From: Paracoccaceae bacterium | GTDB taxonomy: Bacteria > Pseudomonadota > Alphaproteobacteria > Rhodobacterales > Rhodobacteraceae | NCBI GenBank assembly: GCA_029881635.1 | Contig: JAOUMG010000104.1 | Location: forward strand, 1-6,862 | Direction: 5' to 3' | Length of the DNA: 6,862 nt | Shown: piece after piece, positions 6,395-6,862 of the stretch | How positions within the stretch are numbered: the first letter of the stretch is position 1 | How the letters are laid out: the number at the start of each line of letters is the position of its first letter | Notes under the pieces: generated by a model | Seen by the model: only the letters and a program-made list of their open reading frames with translations | Database searches by the model: none | What the model was told of the DNA's origin: nothing | Made by a program: the position numbers and the translations under genes

Positions 6395-6862
6395 TGCGCA
6401 TTGCGGTCCTGTCGGACATTCACGGCAATGCCGATGCACTGGCCGCGGTTCTGGAAGATGTGAAGGACCGCGCGCCGGATGCCATTGTCAATCTCGGCGA
6501 TTGTTTTTCCGGCCCGCTTGATGTCGCGCGCACCCATGATCTTTTGTCGGATGCGGGCATTACGACCACTGTCAGGGGCAATCACGACCGCGTCCTGATC
6601 GATGGCGTGGGAATGGACGGCTGGGACCGGATGGCCTATCCGAAAATCACGGATGCGATGCGCGACTGGCTTTCTACCCTGCCCGTCACCGCCGTGCTGG
6701 ACGAGGTATTCCTGTGCCACGCGACCCCGGCCAGCGATACGGCCTATTGGATTGACGCCTATACCGATGACGGCAATGCCCGGCGCGCACCTCTCGACCA
6801 GATCACGGCACTGGCCGAAGGCATCACCCAGCGCGTCATGCTTTGCGGCCATACCCATGTCG
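6394..6862 (+). CDS. Metallophosphoesterase family protein, 3' end outside the window
   Basis: The first 156 residues of a calcineurin-like phosphoesterase are present, and the frame is open to the right edge. Metal-binding motifs appear in the expected order: SDIHGN (7-12, D8 and H10), GD (35-36), GNHD (62-65), the histidine of LCHATP (H109) and GHTH (152-155). This is the arrangement of small YfcE/PrpE-like bacterial metallophosphoesterases, which bind two metal ions and cleave phosphomono- or diesters. The natural substrate cannot be told. Most such proteins are only slightly longer than 200 residues, so the missing C-terminus is probably short. The ATG lies in TAATG, sharing one base with the aldehyde dehydrogenase stop, so the two are probably co-transcribed and coupled. 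No separate strong ribosome binding site is visible. Confidence 0.9.
   Translation, partial: MRIAVLSDIHGNADALAAVLEDVKDRAPDAIVNLGDCFSGPLDVARTHDLLSDAGITTTVRGNHDRVLIDGVGMDGWDRMAYPKITDAMRDWLSTLPVTAVLDEVFLCHATPASDTAYWIDAYTDDGNARRAPLDQITALAEGITQRVMLCGHTHV

Noticed and set aside
6190..6858. 222-residue open reading frame on the minus strand
   Set aside because: It overlaps the end of the aldehyde dehydrogenase and the metallophosphoesterase, both supported by complete motif sets on the plus strand.

Overview
The window looks like chromosomal DNA of an alphaproteobacterium, probably of the Rhodobacteraceae (Roseobacter-like) type. The basis is overall protein character: the aldehyde dehydrogenase, peroxiredoxin and metallophosphoesterase read as typical of that family. 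Genes are tightly packed with overlapping start and stop codons, and GC content is moderate to high. Taxonomy is inference, because there is no rRNA or other marker gene here.

Left part (1-956, plus strand): about 280 bases with no gene I can assign, then a 3' portion of a capsule-polysaccharide-type gene (Capsule_synth / KpsS-KpsC-like). Its conserved core and C-terminus are intact, but most of the usual N-terminal half is missing.

Central part (959-3816, minus strand): a compact operon, pseB-pseC-pseF, for making CMP-pseudaminic acid, a nonulosonic acid used on flagellins, capsules and lipopolysaccharide. pseB and pseC abut with no gap, and pseC and pseF share an ATGA overlap. PseB and PseC carry out the first two steps from UDP-GlcNAc; PseF performs the last, CMP-activating step. 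The three middle enzymes (PseH, PseG, PseI) and any glycosyltransferase are not in the window. The operon ends 2 bp from the convergent capsule-type gene.

Non-coding 3817-4123: carries a candidate pseB promoter and a perfect 9-bp stem-loop. It also separates the lower-GC surface-sugar block from what looks like ordinary core genome.

Right part (4124-6862): a 1-Cys peroxiredoxin (minus strand), then a 177-bp divergent intergenic region with an AT-rich inverted repeat. Next comes an NAD(P)-dependent aldehyde dehydrogenase (plus strand), overlapping by one base with a metallophosphoesterase gene that runs off the right edge. These look like stress and metabolism genes unrelated to the sugar operon.

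I see no mobile element, CRISPR array, tRNA or rRNA. The known families account for nearly all coding sequence, and I found no convincing evidence for a wholly new system. The most informative oddities are the truncated capsule gene with its scrambled upstream segment and the incomplete Pse gene set.
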